Shown one piece after another: positions 1 to 12,200 of a DNA stretch of 64,000 nt. The stretch spans positions 26,220,624-26,284,623 of the forward strand of contig CM056396.1 of assembly GCA_029718625.1 (NCBI GenBank), written 5' to 3'. How positions within the stretch are numbered: the first letter of the stretch is position 1; every line of letters begins with the position of its first letter. Position numbers and translations under genes: made by a program. This DNA comes from Synaphobranchus kaupii (lineage: Eukaryota; Chordata; Actinopteri; Anguilliformes; Synaphobranchidae). The notes under the pieces were generated by a model, which worked only from the letters and a program-made list of their open reading frames with translations, had not been told where the DNA came from and did no database searches.

Positions 1-1948
1 CTACACTCGCTACACTCGCTACACCCGCTACTCTCGCTACTCTCGCTACACCCGCTACACTCGCTACACCCGCTACTCTCGCTACACTCGCTACACCCGC
101 TACACTCGCTACACTCGCTACACCCGCTACACTCGCTACACCCGCTACACCCGCTACTCTCGCTACTCTCGCTACACTCGCTACACCCGCTACACTCGCT
201 ACACCCGCTACTCTCGCTACACTCGCTACACCCGCTACACTCGCTACTCTCGCTACACTCGCTACACTCGCTACACCCGCTACACTCGCTACACCCGCTA
301 CACCCCCTAGACCCTCTGCACCCGCTACACTCGCTACACCCGCTACACTCGCTACACCCGCTACACTCGCTACACCCGCTACACTCGCTACTCTCGCTAC
401 ACTCGCTACACCCGCTACACCCGCTACACCCGCTACTCTCGCTACTCTCGCTACACTCGCTACACTCGCTACACCCGCTACACCCGCTACTCTCGCTACA
501 CTCGCTACACCCGCTACTCTCGCTACTCTCGCTACACCCGCTACACCCGCTACTCTCGCTACACTCGCTACACCCGCTACACTCGCTACACTCGCTACAC
601 CCGCTGCACCCCCTAGACCCTCTGCACCCGCTACACCCGCTACACCCGCTACTCTCGCTACACCCGCTACACTCGCTACACCCGCTACTCTCGCTACACT
701 CGCTACACCCGCTACACCCGCTACTCTCGCTACACTCGCTACACCCGCTACTCTCGCTACACTCGCTACACCCGCTACACCCCGCTACTCTCGCTACACT
801 CGCTACACCCGCTACACCCGCTACTCTCGCTACACTCGCTACACCCGCTACACCCGCTACTCTCGCTACTCTCGCTACACCCGCTACACCCGCTACTCTC
901 GCTACACTCGCTACACCCGCTACACTCGCTACACTCGCTACACCCGCTGCACCCCCCTAGACCCTCTGCACCCGCTACACCCGCTACACCCGCTACTCTC
1001 GCTACACCCGCTACACCCGCTACTCTCGCTACACTCGCTACACCCGCTACACCCGCTACTCTCGCTACACTCGCTACACCCGCTACACCCGCTACTCTCG
1101 CTACACCCGCTACTCTCGCTACACTCGCTACACCCGCTACACCCGCTACTCTCGCTACACTCGCTACACCCGCTACACCCGCTACTCTCGCTACACCCGC
1201 TACTCTCGCTACTCTCGCTACACCCGCTACACCCGCTACTCTCGCTACACTCGCTACACCCGCTACACCCGCTACTCTCGCTACACCCGCTACTCTCGCT
1301 ACTCTCGCTACACCCTCTGCACCCGCTACACCCGCTACTCTCGCTACACCCGCTACACCCGCTACACCCGCTACTCTCGCTACACTTGCTACACCCGCTA
1401 CTCTCGCTACACCCGCTACTCTCGCTACACTCGCTACACCCGCTACACTCGCTACACCCGCTACACTCGCTACACCCGCTACACCCCCTAGACCCTCTGC
1501 ACCCGCTACACCCGCTACTCTCGCTACACTCGCTACACCCGCTACACCCGCTACTCTCGCTACACCCGCTACTCTCGCTACACTCGCTACACCCGCTACA
1601 CCCGCTACTCTCGCTACACTCGCTACACCCGCTACACTCGCTACACCCGCTACACCCGCTACACTCGCTACACCCGCTACTCTCGCTACACCCGCTACTC
1701 TCGCTACACCCGCTACTCCCGCTACACCCGCTACACCCGCTACACTCGCTACACCCGCTACACCCGCTACTCTCGCTACACCCGCTACTCTCGCTACACT
1801 CGCTACAACCCGCTACACCCGCTACACCCGCTACACTCGCTACACTCGCTACACCCCGCTACTCTCGCTACACCCGCTACACCCGCTACACCCGCTACTC
1901 TCGCTACACTCGCTACACCCGCTACACCCGCTACACCCGCTACACTCG
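1..1948. repeat. 9-bp CpG-dense minisatellite in an snx13 intron
   Basis: The stretch is a tandem array of 9-bp units of the types gctacactc, gctacaccc and gctactctc. It continues off the left edge of the window. Nearly every unit carries one CpG at its junction. An interrupting motif (ccctagaccctctgcaccc) recurs near 303, 609, 954 and 1486, with a partial copy near 1314, so there is a second level of periodicity. It lies 3' of the last visible snx13 exon on the minus strand, so it is intronic. Long open frames of Leu-His-Pro/Ser type run through it only because 9 is a multiple of 3; they are not genes. Confidence 0.95.
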
Positions 1949-2009
1949 GATCTGGGAGGACCAGGGTTCGATTTAAATTTATCCTCACTTCCCCGACAAT
2001 GTGCAGTGT

Positions 2010-2100
2010 GTGCGCACGCATTTGTGTGTGTGAACGCGCAGTATGTGTGTGTGCGCGTGTGTGTGTGTGTGTGCACGCGTGTGTGTGTGTGCGTGCGTAC
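2010..2100. repeat. (TG)n-rich microsatellite
   Basis: This is an impure GT dinucleotide tract with CG interruptions. It begins just inside the intron, a few bases beyond the snx13 donor site at 2103-2104. The 60 bases before it (1949-2009) are unique sequence with no recognised feature. Confidence 0.9.
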
Positions 2101-2104
2101 TCAC

Positions 2105-3594
2105 GTTGTCGTCCAGCTGTGCAGACATGCGGCAGTGCTCTGCGTCCAGGCCAGGCTTTGGGATGAGTGGGGGCACCTGAATGACAGAGATGAGATGCTG
2201 GTTTGAGCTGAATTCAGCTGCTCTGTGCTGGTTTGAGCTGAATTCAGCTGGTATGTGCTGGTTTGAGCTGAATTCAGCTGCTCTGTGCTGGTTTGAGCTG
2301 AATTCAGCTGCTCTGTGCTGGTTTGAGCTGAATTCAGCTGCTCTGTGCTGGTTTGAGCTGAATTCAGCTGTTCTGTGCTGGTTTGAGCTGAATTTAGCTG
2401 GTATGTGCTGGTTTGAGCTGAATTCAGCTGCTCTGTGCTGGTTTGAGCTGAATTCAGCTGCTCTGTGCTGGTTTGAGCTGAATTCAGCTGGTATGTGCTG
2501 GTTTGAGCTGAATTCAGCTGCTCTGTGCTGGGTTGAGCTGAATTCAGCTGCTCTGTGCTGGTTTGAGCTGAATTCAGCTGCTCTGTGCTGGTTTGAGCTG
2601 AATTCAGCTGGTATGTGCTGGTTTGAGCTGAATTCAGCTGGTATGTGCTGGTTTGAGCTGGATTCAGCTGGTCTGTGCTGGTTTGAGCTGAATCCAACTG
2701 GTCTGTGCTGGTTTGAGCTGAATCCAACTGGTCTGTGCTGGCTGCAGCAGGTTAGGGCCGGTTTACCTTGAATATGGACTGCTTGATGTCCTGGCCCAGC
2801 CGCTCAGACATGCGGCCCATGTTGTCAGACATTTTGGTCATTCCCTCGGCCAGACTGTCCGGCAAAATCTTCATGGCATGAGACACATTCCTCATAGAGG
2901 AGCGCAGAGGGTTCACAAAGGTATGCATCTAAGAGGGGAGAGAAGGGGTCAGTAGGGGGTCAGTAGAGGGGTAGTAGGGGGGCAGTAGGGGGGCAGTAGA
3001 GGGGCAGTAGGGGGGCAGTAGAGGGGCAGTAGAGGGGCAGTAGGGGGGCAGTAGGGGGGCAGTAGAGGGGCAGTAGGGGGGCAGTAGGGGGGCAGTAGAG
3101 GGGCAGTAGAGGGGCAGTAGGGGGGCAGTAGGGGGGCAGTAGAGGGGCAGTAGAGGGGCAGTAGGGGGGCAGTAGGGGGGCAGTAGAGGGGCAGTAGGGG
3201 GGCAGTAGAGGGGCAGTAGGGGGGCAGTAGGGGGGGCAGTAGGGGGGCAGTAGAGGGGCAGTAGAGGGGCAGTAGAGGGGCAGTAGAGGGTGTTCTCACC
3301 TTGCGGGCAAAGTCACCCTTTCCTTTGCTATAGGCCTTGTTCTCCAGGAAGTGATTTATATATGGAGCCAGAGCTGGGCATGCCTTCACCATCTCTGGGT
3401 TTAACAGCAGCTGGAAAACACACACACCTATTATACACTATACACACCTTACACAACACACACACCTATTATACACTACACACACACCTATTATACACTA
3501 TACACACCATACACAACACACACACCTATTATACACTATACACACCTTACACAACACACAGACACACCTATAATACACTATACACGCCATACAC

Positions 3595-3632
<38 letters not shown>

Positions 3633-4810
3633 TTATACACTATACACACCATACACAACACACACACACCTATTATACACTATACACACCATACACAACA
3701 CACGCCTATAATACACTATACACACCATGCACAACACACACACCTATTATACACTATACACACCATACACAAGACACACACCTAAAATACACTATACACA
3801 CCATACACAACACACCTATTGTACACTATACACACCATACACAACACACACACCTATTATACACTATACACACCTTACACAACACACACCTATTATACAC
3901 TATACACACCATACACAACACACACACACCTATTATACACTATACACACCATACACAAGACACACACCTATAATACACTATGCACACCATACACAACACA
4001 CACACCTATTATACACTATACACACCATACACAACACACGCACACCTATTATACACTATACACACCATACACAAGACACACACCTATAATACACTATGCA
4101 CACCATACACAACACACACACCTATTATACACTATACACACCTTACACAACACACACCTATTATACACTACACACACCATACACAACACACACACACCTA
4201 TTATACACTATACACACCTTACACAACACACACCATACACAACACACACACCTATTATACACTATACACACCGTACACAACACACACCTATTATACACTA
4301 TACACACCAAACACAACACACACACCTATTATACACTATACACTACACACACCTATTAAACACACTATACACTACACACCTTACACAACCCACATGCATA
4401 TTATACACTACACACACCTTACACCACACACCTATTATACACTATACACACCATACACAACACACACACTTATTATACACTATACACACCTTACACAACA
4501 CACAGACATAGTATACACTATACACCACACACACACACACCTAATATACACTACACACTACAAACACATTACACACACCACACACTCACAAATTAAACGC
4601 ACTATACACTACACACTACAAACACATTACACACACCACACACACTCACAAATTAAACACACTATACACTACACACATTACACACACATACCATATCCTG
4701 ACCTGTAGATAAGTATTAAGGTCCTTCTTTCTCCTCTCCAGGAAGTCTCTCTCCATATTGTTAAAGGTTTGCTTCCCTGGCAACTTCAATATGGCACCAA
4801 GGCTCTCAAA
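2105..4810 (-). CDS. Sorting nexin 13, partial (four internal exons)
   Basis: Sorting nexin 13 is an endosomal PXA-RGS-PX protein. Four minus-strand exons are visible: 4703-4810 (36 codons), 3300-3410 (37), 2767-2928 (54) and 2105-2176 (24). All are phase 0 and flanked by AG acceptors and GT donors, giving 151 continuous residues. Exons 1 and 2 of this set encode the C-terminal part of the PX domain (LPGKQTFNNMERDFLERRKK, then NPEMVKACPALAPYI and FLENKAYSKGKGDFARK). The next two encode the linker towards the nexin C-terminal domain (DSLAEGMTKMSDNMGRMSER, VPPLIPKPGLDAEHCRMSAQ). Recognition rests on recalled similarity to vertebrate SNX13. The PXA, RGS and first PX exons should lie to the right but none is seen in the window. 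The C-terminal exons lie off the left edge. All introns are minisatellite-filled. Confidence 0.9.
2195..2740. repeat. 30-bp minisatellite with an EcoRI palindrome per unit
   Basis: About 18 units of exactly 30 bp fill most of the 590-nt snx13 intron 2177-2766. Each typical unit contains agctgaattcagct, a 14-bp perfect palindrome with an EcoRI site at its centre, followed by a variable ctctg/gtatg/gtctg segment and tgctggtttg. The last units (2660-2740) are diverged and lose the palindrome. The open frames on both strands are by-products of the 30-bp period. Confidence 0.95.
2942..3290. repeat. 11-bp G-rich minisatellite
   Basis: Alternating 11-bp units gcagtaggggg and gcagtagaggg fill the 371-nt intron 2929-3299 of snx13. 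On the coding (minus) strand this is a continuous C/T-rich run up to the acceptor of exon 2767-2928, so the repeat itself supplies the polypyrimidine tract. The plus strand has regularly spaced G-runs, so G-quadruplex formation is possible. Confidence 0.93.
3417..4690. repeat. CA-rich minisatellite of about 40-45 bp
   Basis: The repeat unit is built around cctattatacactatacac plus accatacacaacacacaca, with variable CA tract length so that unit size varies. A pure (CA)n run sits near 3595-3630. Units after about 4340 are shorter and more diverged. It fills nearly all of the 1292-nt snx13 intron 3411-4702. The Tyr/Thr/His open frames seen in it are not genes. Confidence 0.92.
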
Positions 4811-4823
4811 CTGGAGAAATGAC

Positions 4824-5100
4824 ATTAGTCACAGTTTACACTAAGAGTAGAATAAGTGACAGTTTACACTAAGAGTAGAATAAGTCATAGTTTACACTAA
4901 GAGTAGAATAAGTCATAGTTTACAGTAAGTTAAATAAGTCAGTTTACTGTAAGTGGAATAAGTAATAGTTTACAGTAAGTGGAATAAGTCACAGTTTACA
5001 CGAAGAGTAGAATAAGTAATAGTTTACAGCAAGTGGAATAAATCGTAGTTTACAGTAAGTGGGATAAGTTGTAGCTTACAGTAATTGTATTAAGTCAGTT
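4824..5100. repeat. Diverged 28-bp minisatellite
   Basis: About nine to ten imperfect copies are built around agtttacactaagagtag plus aataagtca. The first copies are nearly identical and later ones are progressively diverged (agtttacagtaagtggaata). It lies immediately upstream (minus strand) of the first visible snx13 exon, so it is the fifth distinct tandem repeat in this gene region. Confidence 0.88.
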
Positions 5101-5108
5101 TACACTGT

Positions 5109-5768
5109 GGGGTCGATTTACTAATGGTTTGTGTGTACAAAAACACATGTAAAAACTGTTACCACCTGCAAAAACTGTCCGAGGTGATGAACTAACAAGG
5201 TGTAAAGATATGTTGATAGATACGTTGATTTCTCATTTTTGCGGGTTAGCCTGAATGAATATGCAAAAATGGGCATCCCTACGTTATTTCGTGAAATAGT
5301 GGGAGGAGGTCATGCAAATAGATGACTTTAGCACGTGTAAAGTGATTTACTAAACCCGAAAGAAAGTTTGGGAAAGGTCTTTGCGGCTGCATTTTAGTAC
5401 AAATGGAAAGCAGGTATTAAAAGACACACAATCGATAAGATGACGGTGGTCATTGTAAGCAAGACACGTACGGGCGTGTTTTAGCTAATGCTCAAAACAC
5501 ACAGAGAATTTGTGGATACATACATCATGAATAGTTAGAATAAATTCAAATTTAATCATGAAGCAAATAGTGTCACAGAATACAAGAGTAACTAGTATTT
5601 GAATCAAACAAGCAATGCAATGTCTATTATAACAAACAGTGAATAACAAAGCAAATTAAAACGTTATCAAATTAAAAACCCATCATCAGATGGATATGTG
5701 ATTTTATGTGACACTGACGGCGTGGGTAGTTCTAATAAGTATAGTTAGTAATTATAGTTATAATCGTT
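5109..5768. mobile_element. Possible PIF/Harbinger-like element, truncated by the gap
   Basis: The segment begins with ggggtcgatttactaa, which resembles the termini of fish Harbinger-type non-autonomous elements, and repeats gatttactaaa inside at about 5344. No opposite terminus or target duplication can be shown because sequence ends at the N run. The second half (5450-5768) is AT-rich and unrecognised. The assignment is tentative. Confidence 0.35.
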
Positions 5769-6268
5769 NNNNNNNNNNNNNNNNNNNNNNNNNNNNNNNN
5801 NNNNNNNNNNNNNNNNNNNNNNNNNNNNNNNNNNNNNNNNNNNNNNNNNNNNNNNNNNNNNNNNNNNNNNNNNNNNNNNNNNNNNNNNNNNNNNNNNNNN
5901 NNNNNNNNNNNNNNNNNNNNNNNNNNNNNNNNNNNNNNNNNNNNNNNNNNNNNNNNNNNNNNNNNNNNNNNNNNNNNNNNNNNNNNNNNNNNNNNNNNNN
6001 NNNNNNNNNNNNNNNNNNNNNNNNNNNNNNNNNNNNNNNNNNNNNNNNNNNNNNNNNNNNNNNNNNNNNNNNNNNNNNNNNNNNNNNNNNNNNNNNNNNN
6101 NNNNNNNNNNNNNNNNNNNNNNNNNNNNNNNNNNNNNNNNNNNNNNNNNNNNNNNNNNNNNNNNNNNNNNNNNNNNNNNNNNNNNNNNNNNNNNNNNNNN
6201 NNNNNNNNNNNNNNNNNNNNNNNNNNNNNNNNNNNNNNNNNNNNNNNNNNNNNNNNNNNNNNNNNNNN
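5769..6268. other. Assembly gap, 500 N
   Basis: There are exactly 500 N, a typical placeholder for a gap of unknown size. It separates the snx13 side from the satellite side. The left edge of the satellite array and the missing snx13 5' exons may be hidden here, or the join itself may be wrong. Confidence 0.99.
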
Positions 6269-9200
6269 TTTGGGGAAAATGAAAAAACATAAGACTATAG
6301 TCTTATGTCCGAAAAGGGCCAAAATGGTCAAAAAAATTTAAATGCCATTTTCTGTTTCCAATGTATAGGAAATTATCTTTACTTAATACCTGTGGTGAAA
6401 TATGTGAAAAATAATGAATTGCAAGACATTTATGATGAAAAATGTGTTTTGGGGAAAATGAAAAAACATAAGACTATAGTCTTATGTCCGAAAAGGGCCA
6501 AAATGGTCAAAAACATTAAAATGCCATTTTTTGATTCCAATGTATGGGAAATTATCTTTACTTAATACCTGTGGTGAAATATGTGATAAATAATGAATTG
6601 CAAGACATTTATGATGAAAAATGTGTTTTGGGGAAAATGAAAAAACATAAGACCATAGTCTTATGTCCGAAAAGGGCCAAAATGGTCAAAAAAGTTAAAA
6701 TGCCATTTTTAGATTCCAATTTATAGAAAATTATCTTTACTTAATAAATGCGGTGAAATATGTGAAAAATAATGAGTTTTAAGACATTTATGATGAAAAA
6801 TGTGTTTTGGGGAAAATGAAAAAACATAAGACTATAGTCTTATGTCCGAAAAGGGCCAAAATGGTCAAGAACATTTTAATGCCATTTTTTCTTTCCACTG
6901 TATAGGAAATTATCTTTACTTAATAACTGCGGTGAAATATGTGAAAAATGATGAGTTTTAAAACATTTATGATGAAAAATGTGTTTTGGGGAAAATGAAA
7001 AAACATAAGACTATAGTCTTATGTCAGCAAAGGGCTAAAATGGTTAACAAAATTAAAATGTAATAACTGCGGTGAAATAAGTGACAAATAATGAGTTATT
7101 ACTTATTTCTGATCAAGAAATATTTTTTGGGGAAATGAAAGACGTCTTATGTCCGAAAAGGGCCAAAATGGTCAAAAAAATTAAAATGCCATTTTTTGAT
7201 TCCAATGTGTATGAAATTATCTTTACTTATTAACTCCGGTGAAATATGTGAAAAATAATGAGTTGTAAGACATTTATGATTAAAAATGTGTTTTGGGGAA
7301 AATGAAAAAACATAAGACTATAGTCTTATGTCCGAAAAGGGCCAAAATGGTCAAGAACATTTTAATGCCATTTTTTTTTTCCAATGTATAGGAAATTATC
7401 TTTACTTAATAACTGCGGTGAAATATATGAAAAATGATGAGTTTTAAAACATTTATGATGAAAAATGTGTTTTGGGGAAAATGAAAAAACATAAGACTAT
7501 AGTCTTATGTCAACAAAGGGCCAAAATCGTTAACAAAATTAAAATGTAATAACTGCGGTGAAATAAGTGACAAATAATGAGTTATTACTTATTTCTGATC
7601 AAGAAATAGTTTTTTGGGAAAATGAAAAGACATAAGACTATAGTCTTATGTCCGAAAAGGGCCAAAATGGTCAAAAAAGTTAAAATGCCATTTTTTGATT
7701 CCAATGTATAGAAAATTATCTTTACTTAATAAATGCGGTGAAATATGTAAAAAATAATGAGTTTTAAGACATTTATGATGAAAAATGTGTTTTGGGGAAA
7801 ATGAAAAAACATAAGACTATAGTCTTATGTCCGAAAAGGGCCAAAATGGTCAAAAATATTAAAATGCCATTTTTTGATTCCAATGTATGGGAAATTATCT
7901 TTACTTAATACCTGTGGTGAAATATGTGATAAATAATGAATTGCAAGACATTTATGAGGAAAAATGTGTTTTGGGGAAAATGAAAAAACATAAGACTATA
8001 GTCTTATGTCCGAAAAGGGCCAAAATGGTCAAAAAAATTAAAATGCCATTTTTTGATTCCAATGTATAGGAAATTATCTTTATTTATTAACTGCGGTGAA
8101 ATATGTGAAAAATAATGAGTTTTAAGACAATTATGTTGAAAAATGTGTTTGGGGAAAATGAAAAGACATAAGACTATAGTCTTATGTCAGCAAAGGGCTA
8201 AAATGGTTAACAAAATTAAAATGTAATAACTGCGGTGAAATAAGTGACAAATAATGAGTTATTACTTATTTCTGATCAAGAAATAGTTTTTTGGGAAAAT
8301 GAAAAGACATAAGACTATAGTCTTATGTCCGAAAAGGGCCAAAATGGTCAAAAAAGTTAAAATGCCATTTTTTGATTCCAATGTATAGAAAATTATCTTT
8401 ACTTAATAAATGCGGTGAAATATGTGAAAAATAATGAGTTTAAAGACATTTATGATGAAAAATGTGTTTTGGGGAAAATGAAAAAACATAAGACTATAGT
8501 CTTATGTCCGAAAAGGGCCAAAATGGTCAAAAAAGTTAAAATGCCATTTTTTGATTCCAATGTATAGAAAATTATCTTTACTTAATAAATGCGGTGAAAT
8601 ATGTGAAAAATAATGAGTTTTAAGACATTTATGATGAAAAATGTGTTTTGGGGAAAATGAAAAAACATAAGACTATAGTCTTATGTCCGAAAAGGGCCAA
8701 AATGGTCAAAAAAATTTAAATGCCATTTTCTGTTTCCAATGTATAGGAAATTATCTTTACTTAATACCTGTGGTGAAATATGTGAAAAATAATGAATTGC
8801 AAGACATTTATGATGAAAAATGTGTTTTGGGGAAAATGAAAAAACATAAGACCATAGTCTTATGTCCGAAAAGGGCCAAAATGGTCAAAAACATTAAAAT
8901 GCCATTTTTTGATTCCAATGTATGGGAAATTATCTTTACTTAATACCTGTGGTGAAATATGTGATAAATAATGAATTGCAAGACATTTATGATGAAAAAT
9001 GTGTTTTGGGGAAAATGAAAAAACATAAGACCATAGTCTTATGTCCGAAAAGGGCCAAAATGGTCAAAAAAGTTAAAATGCCATTTTTAGATTCCAATTT
9101 ATAGAAAATTATCTTTACTTAATAAATGCGGTGAAATATGTGAAAAATAATGAGTTTTAAGACATTTATGATGAAAAATGTGTTTTGGGGAAAATGAAAA

Positions 9201-12200
9201 AACATAAGACTATAGTCTTATGTCCGAAAAGGGCCAAAATGGTCAAGAACATTTTAATGCCATTTTTTCTTTCCACTGTATAGGAAATTATCTTTACTTA
9301 ATAACTGCGGTGAAATATGTGAAAAATGATGAGTTTTAAAACATTTATGATGAAAAATGTGTTTTGGGGAAAATGAAAAAACATAAGACTATAGTCTTAT
9401 GTCAGCAAAGGGCTAAAATGGTTAACAAAATTAAAATGTAATAACTGCGGTGAAATAAGTGACAAATAATGAGTTATTACTTATTTCTGATCAAGAAATA
9501 TTTTTTTGGGGAAATGAAAAGACGTCTTATGTCCGAAAAGGGCCAAAATGGTCAAAAAAATTAAAATGCCATTTTTTGATTCCAATGTGTATGAAATTAT
9601 CTTTACTTATTAACTCCGGTGAAATATGTGAAAAATAATGAGTTGTAAGACATTTATGATTAAAAATGTGTTTTGGGGAAAATGAAAAAACATAAGACTA
9701 TAGTCTTATGTCCGAAAAGGGCCAAAATGGTCAAGAACATTTTAATGCCATTTTTTTTTTCCAATGTATAGGAAATTATCTTTACTTAATAACTGCGGTG
9801 AAATATATGAAAAATGATGAGTTTTAAAACATTTATGATGAAAAATGTGTTTTGGGGAAAATGAAAAAACATAAGACTATAGTCTTATGTCAACAAAGGG
9901 CCAAAATCGTTAACAAAATTAAAATGTAATAACTGCGGTGAAATAAGTGACAAATAATGAGTTATTACTTATTTCTGATCAAGAAATAGTTTTTTGGGAA
10001 AATGAAAAGACATAAGACTATAGTCTTATGTCCGAAAAGGGCCAAAATGGTCAAAAAAGTTAAAATGCCATTTTTTGATTCCAATGTATAGAAAATTATC
10101 TTTACTTAATAAATGCGGTGAAATATGTAAAAAATAATGAGTTTTAAGACATTTATGATGAAAAATGTGTTTTGGGGAAAATGAAAAAACATAAGACTAT
10201 AGTCTTATGTCCGAAAAGGGCCAAAATGGTCAAAAATATTAAAATGCCATTTTTTGATTCCAATGTATGGGAAATTATCTTTACTTAATACCTGTGGTGA
10301 AATATGTGATAAATAATAAATTGCAAGACATTTATGAGGAAAAATGTGTTTTGGGGAAAATGAAAAAACATAAGACTATAGTCTTATGTCCGAAAAGGGC
10401 CAAAATGGTCAAAAAAATTAAAATGCCATTTTTTGATTCCAATGTATAGGAAATTATCTTTATTTATTAACTGCGGTGAAATATGTGAAAAATAATGAGT
10501 TTTAAGACAATTATGTTGAAAAATGTGTTTGGGGAAAATGAAAAGACATAAGACTATAGTCTTATGTCAGCAAAGGGCTAAAATGGTTAACAAAATTAAA
10601 ATGTAATAACTGCGGTGAAATAAGTGACAAATAATGAGTTATTACTTATTTCTGATCAAGAAATAGTTTTTTGGGAAAATGAAAAGACATAAGACTATAG
10701 TCTTATGTCCGAAAAGGGCCAAAATGGTCAAAAAAGTTAAAATGCCATTTTTTGATTCCAATGTATAGAAAATTATCTTTACTTAATAAATGCGGTGAAA
10801 TATGTGAAAAATAATGAGTTTAAAGACATTTATGATGAAAAATGTGTTTTGGGGAAAATGAAAAAACATAAGACTATAGTCTTATGTCCGAAAAGGGCCA
10901 AAATGGTCAAAAAAGTTAAAATGCCATTTTTTGATTCCAATGTATAGAAAATTATCTTTACTTAATAAATGCGGTGAAATATGTGAAAAATAATGAGTTT
11001 TAAGACATTTATGATGAAAAATGTGTTTTGGGGAAAATGAAAAAACATAAGACTATAGTCTTATGTCCGAAAAGGGCCAAAATGGTCAAAAAAATTTAAA
11101 TGCCATTTTCTGTTTCCAATGTATAGGAAATTATCTTTACTTAATACCTGTGGTGAAATATGTGAAAAATAATGAATTGCAAGACATTTATGATGAAAAA
11201 TGTGTTTTGGGGAAAATGAAAAAACATAAGACTATAGTCTTATGTCCGAAAAGGGCCAAAATGGTCAAAAAACATTAAAATGCCATTTTTTGATTCCAAT
11301 GTATGGGAAATTATCTTTACTTAATACCTGTGGTGAAATATGTGATAAATAATGAATTGCAAGACATTTATGATGAAAAATGTGTTTTGGGGAAAATGAA
11401 AAAACATAAGACCATAGTCTTATGTCCGAAAAGGGCCAAAATGGTCAAAAAAATTAAAATGCCATTTTTTGATTCCAATGTGTATGAAATTATCTTTACT
11501 TATTAACTCCGGTGAAATATGTGAAAAATAATGAGTTGTAAGACATTTATGATTAAAAATGTGTTTTGGGGAAAATGAAAAAACATAAGACTATAGTCTT
11601 ATGTCCGAAAAGGGCCAAAATGGTCAAGAACATTTTAATGCCATTTTTTTTTTCCAATGTATAGGAAATTATCTTTACTTAATAACTGCGGTGAAATATA
11701 TGAAAAATGATGAGTTTTAAAACATTTATGATGAAAAATGTGTTTTGGGGAAAATGAAAAAACATAAGACTATAGTCTTATGTCAACAAAGGGCCAAAAT
11801 CGTTAACAAAATTAAAATGTAATAACTGCGGTGAAATAAGTGACAAATAATGAGTTATTACTTATTTCTGATCAAGAAATAGTTTTTTGGGAAAATGAAA
11901 AGACATAAGACTATAGTCTTATGTCCGAAAAGGGCCAAAATGGTCAAAAAAGTTAAAATGCCATTTTTTGATTCCAATGTATAGAAAATTATCTTTACTT
12001 AATAAATGCGGTGAAATATGTAAAAAATAATGAGTTTTAAGACATTTATGATGAAAAATGTGTTTTGGGGAAAATGAAAAAACATAAGACTATAGTCTTA
12101 TGTCCGAAAAGGGCCAAAATGGTCAAAAATATTAAAATGCCATTTTTTGATTCCAATGTATGGGAAATTATCTTTACTTAATACCTGTGGTGAAATATGT

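Noticed and set aside
1386..1976. Long open frame rich in Leu, His, Pro, Ser
   Set aside because: It is an incidental reading of the 9-bp minisatellite, whose period is a multiple of 3. It has no gene context and lies in an intron.
2101..2771. Open frames of about 200 residues on both strands with a 10-residue repeat
   Set aside because: They are produced by the 30-bp minisatellite. Only the true snx13 exons at its two sides (2105-2176 and 2767-2928) are coding.
3290..4708. Several Tyr/Thr/His repeat proteins
   Set aside because: They are translations of the CA-rich intronic minisatellite. The only coding DNA at its edges is the two snx13 exons on the other strand.
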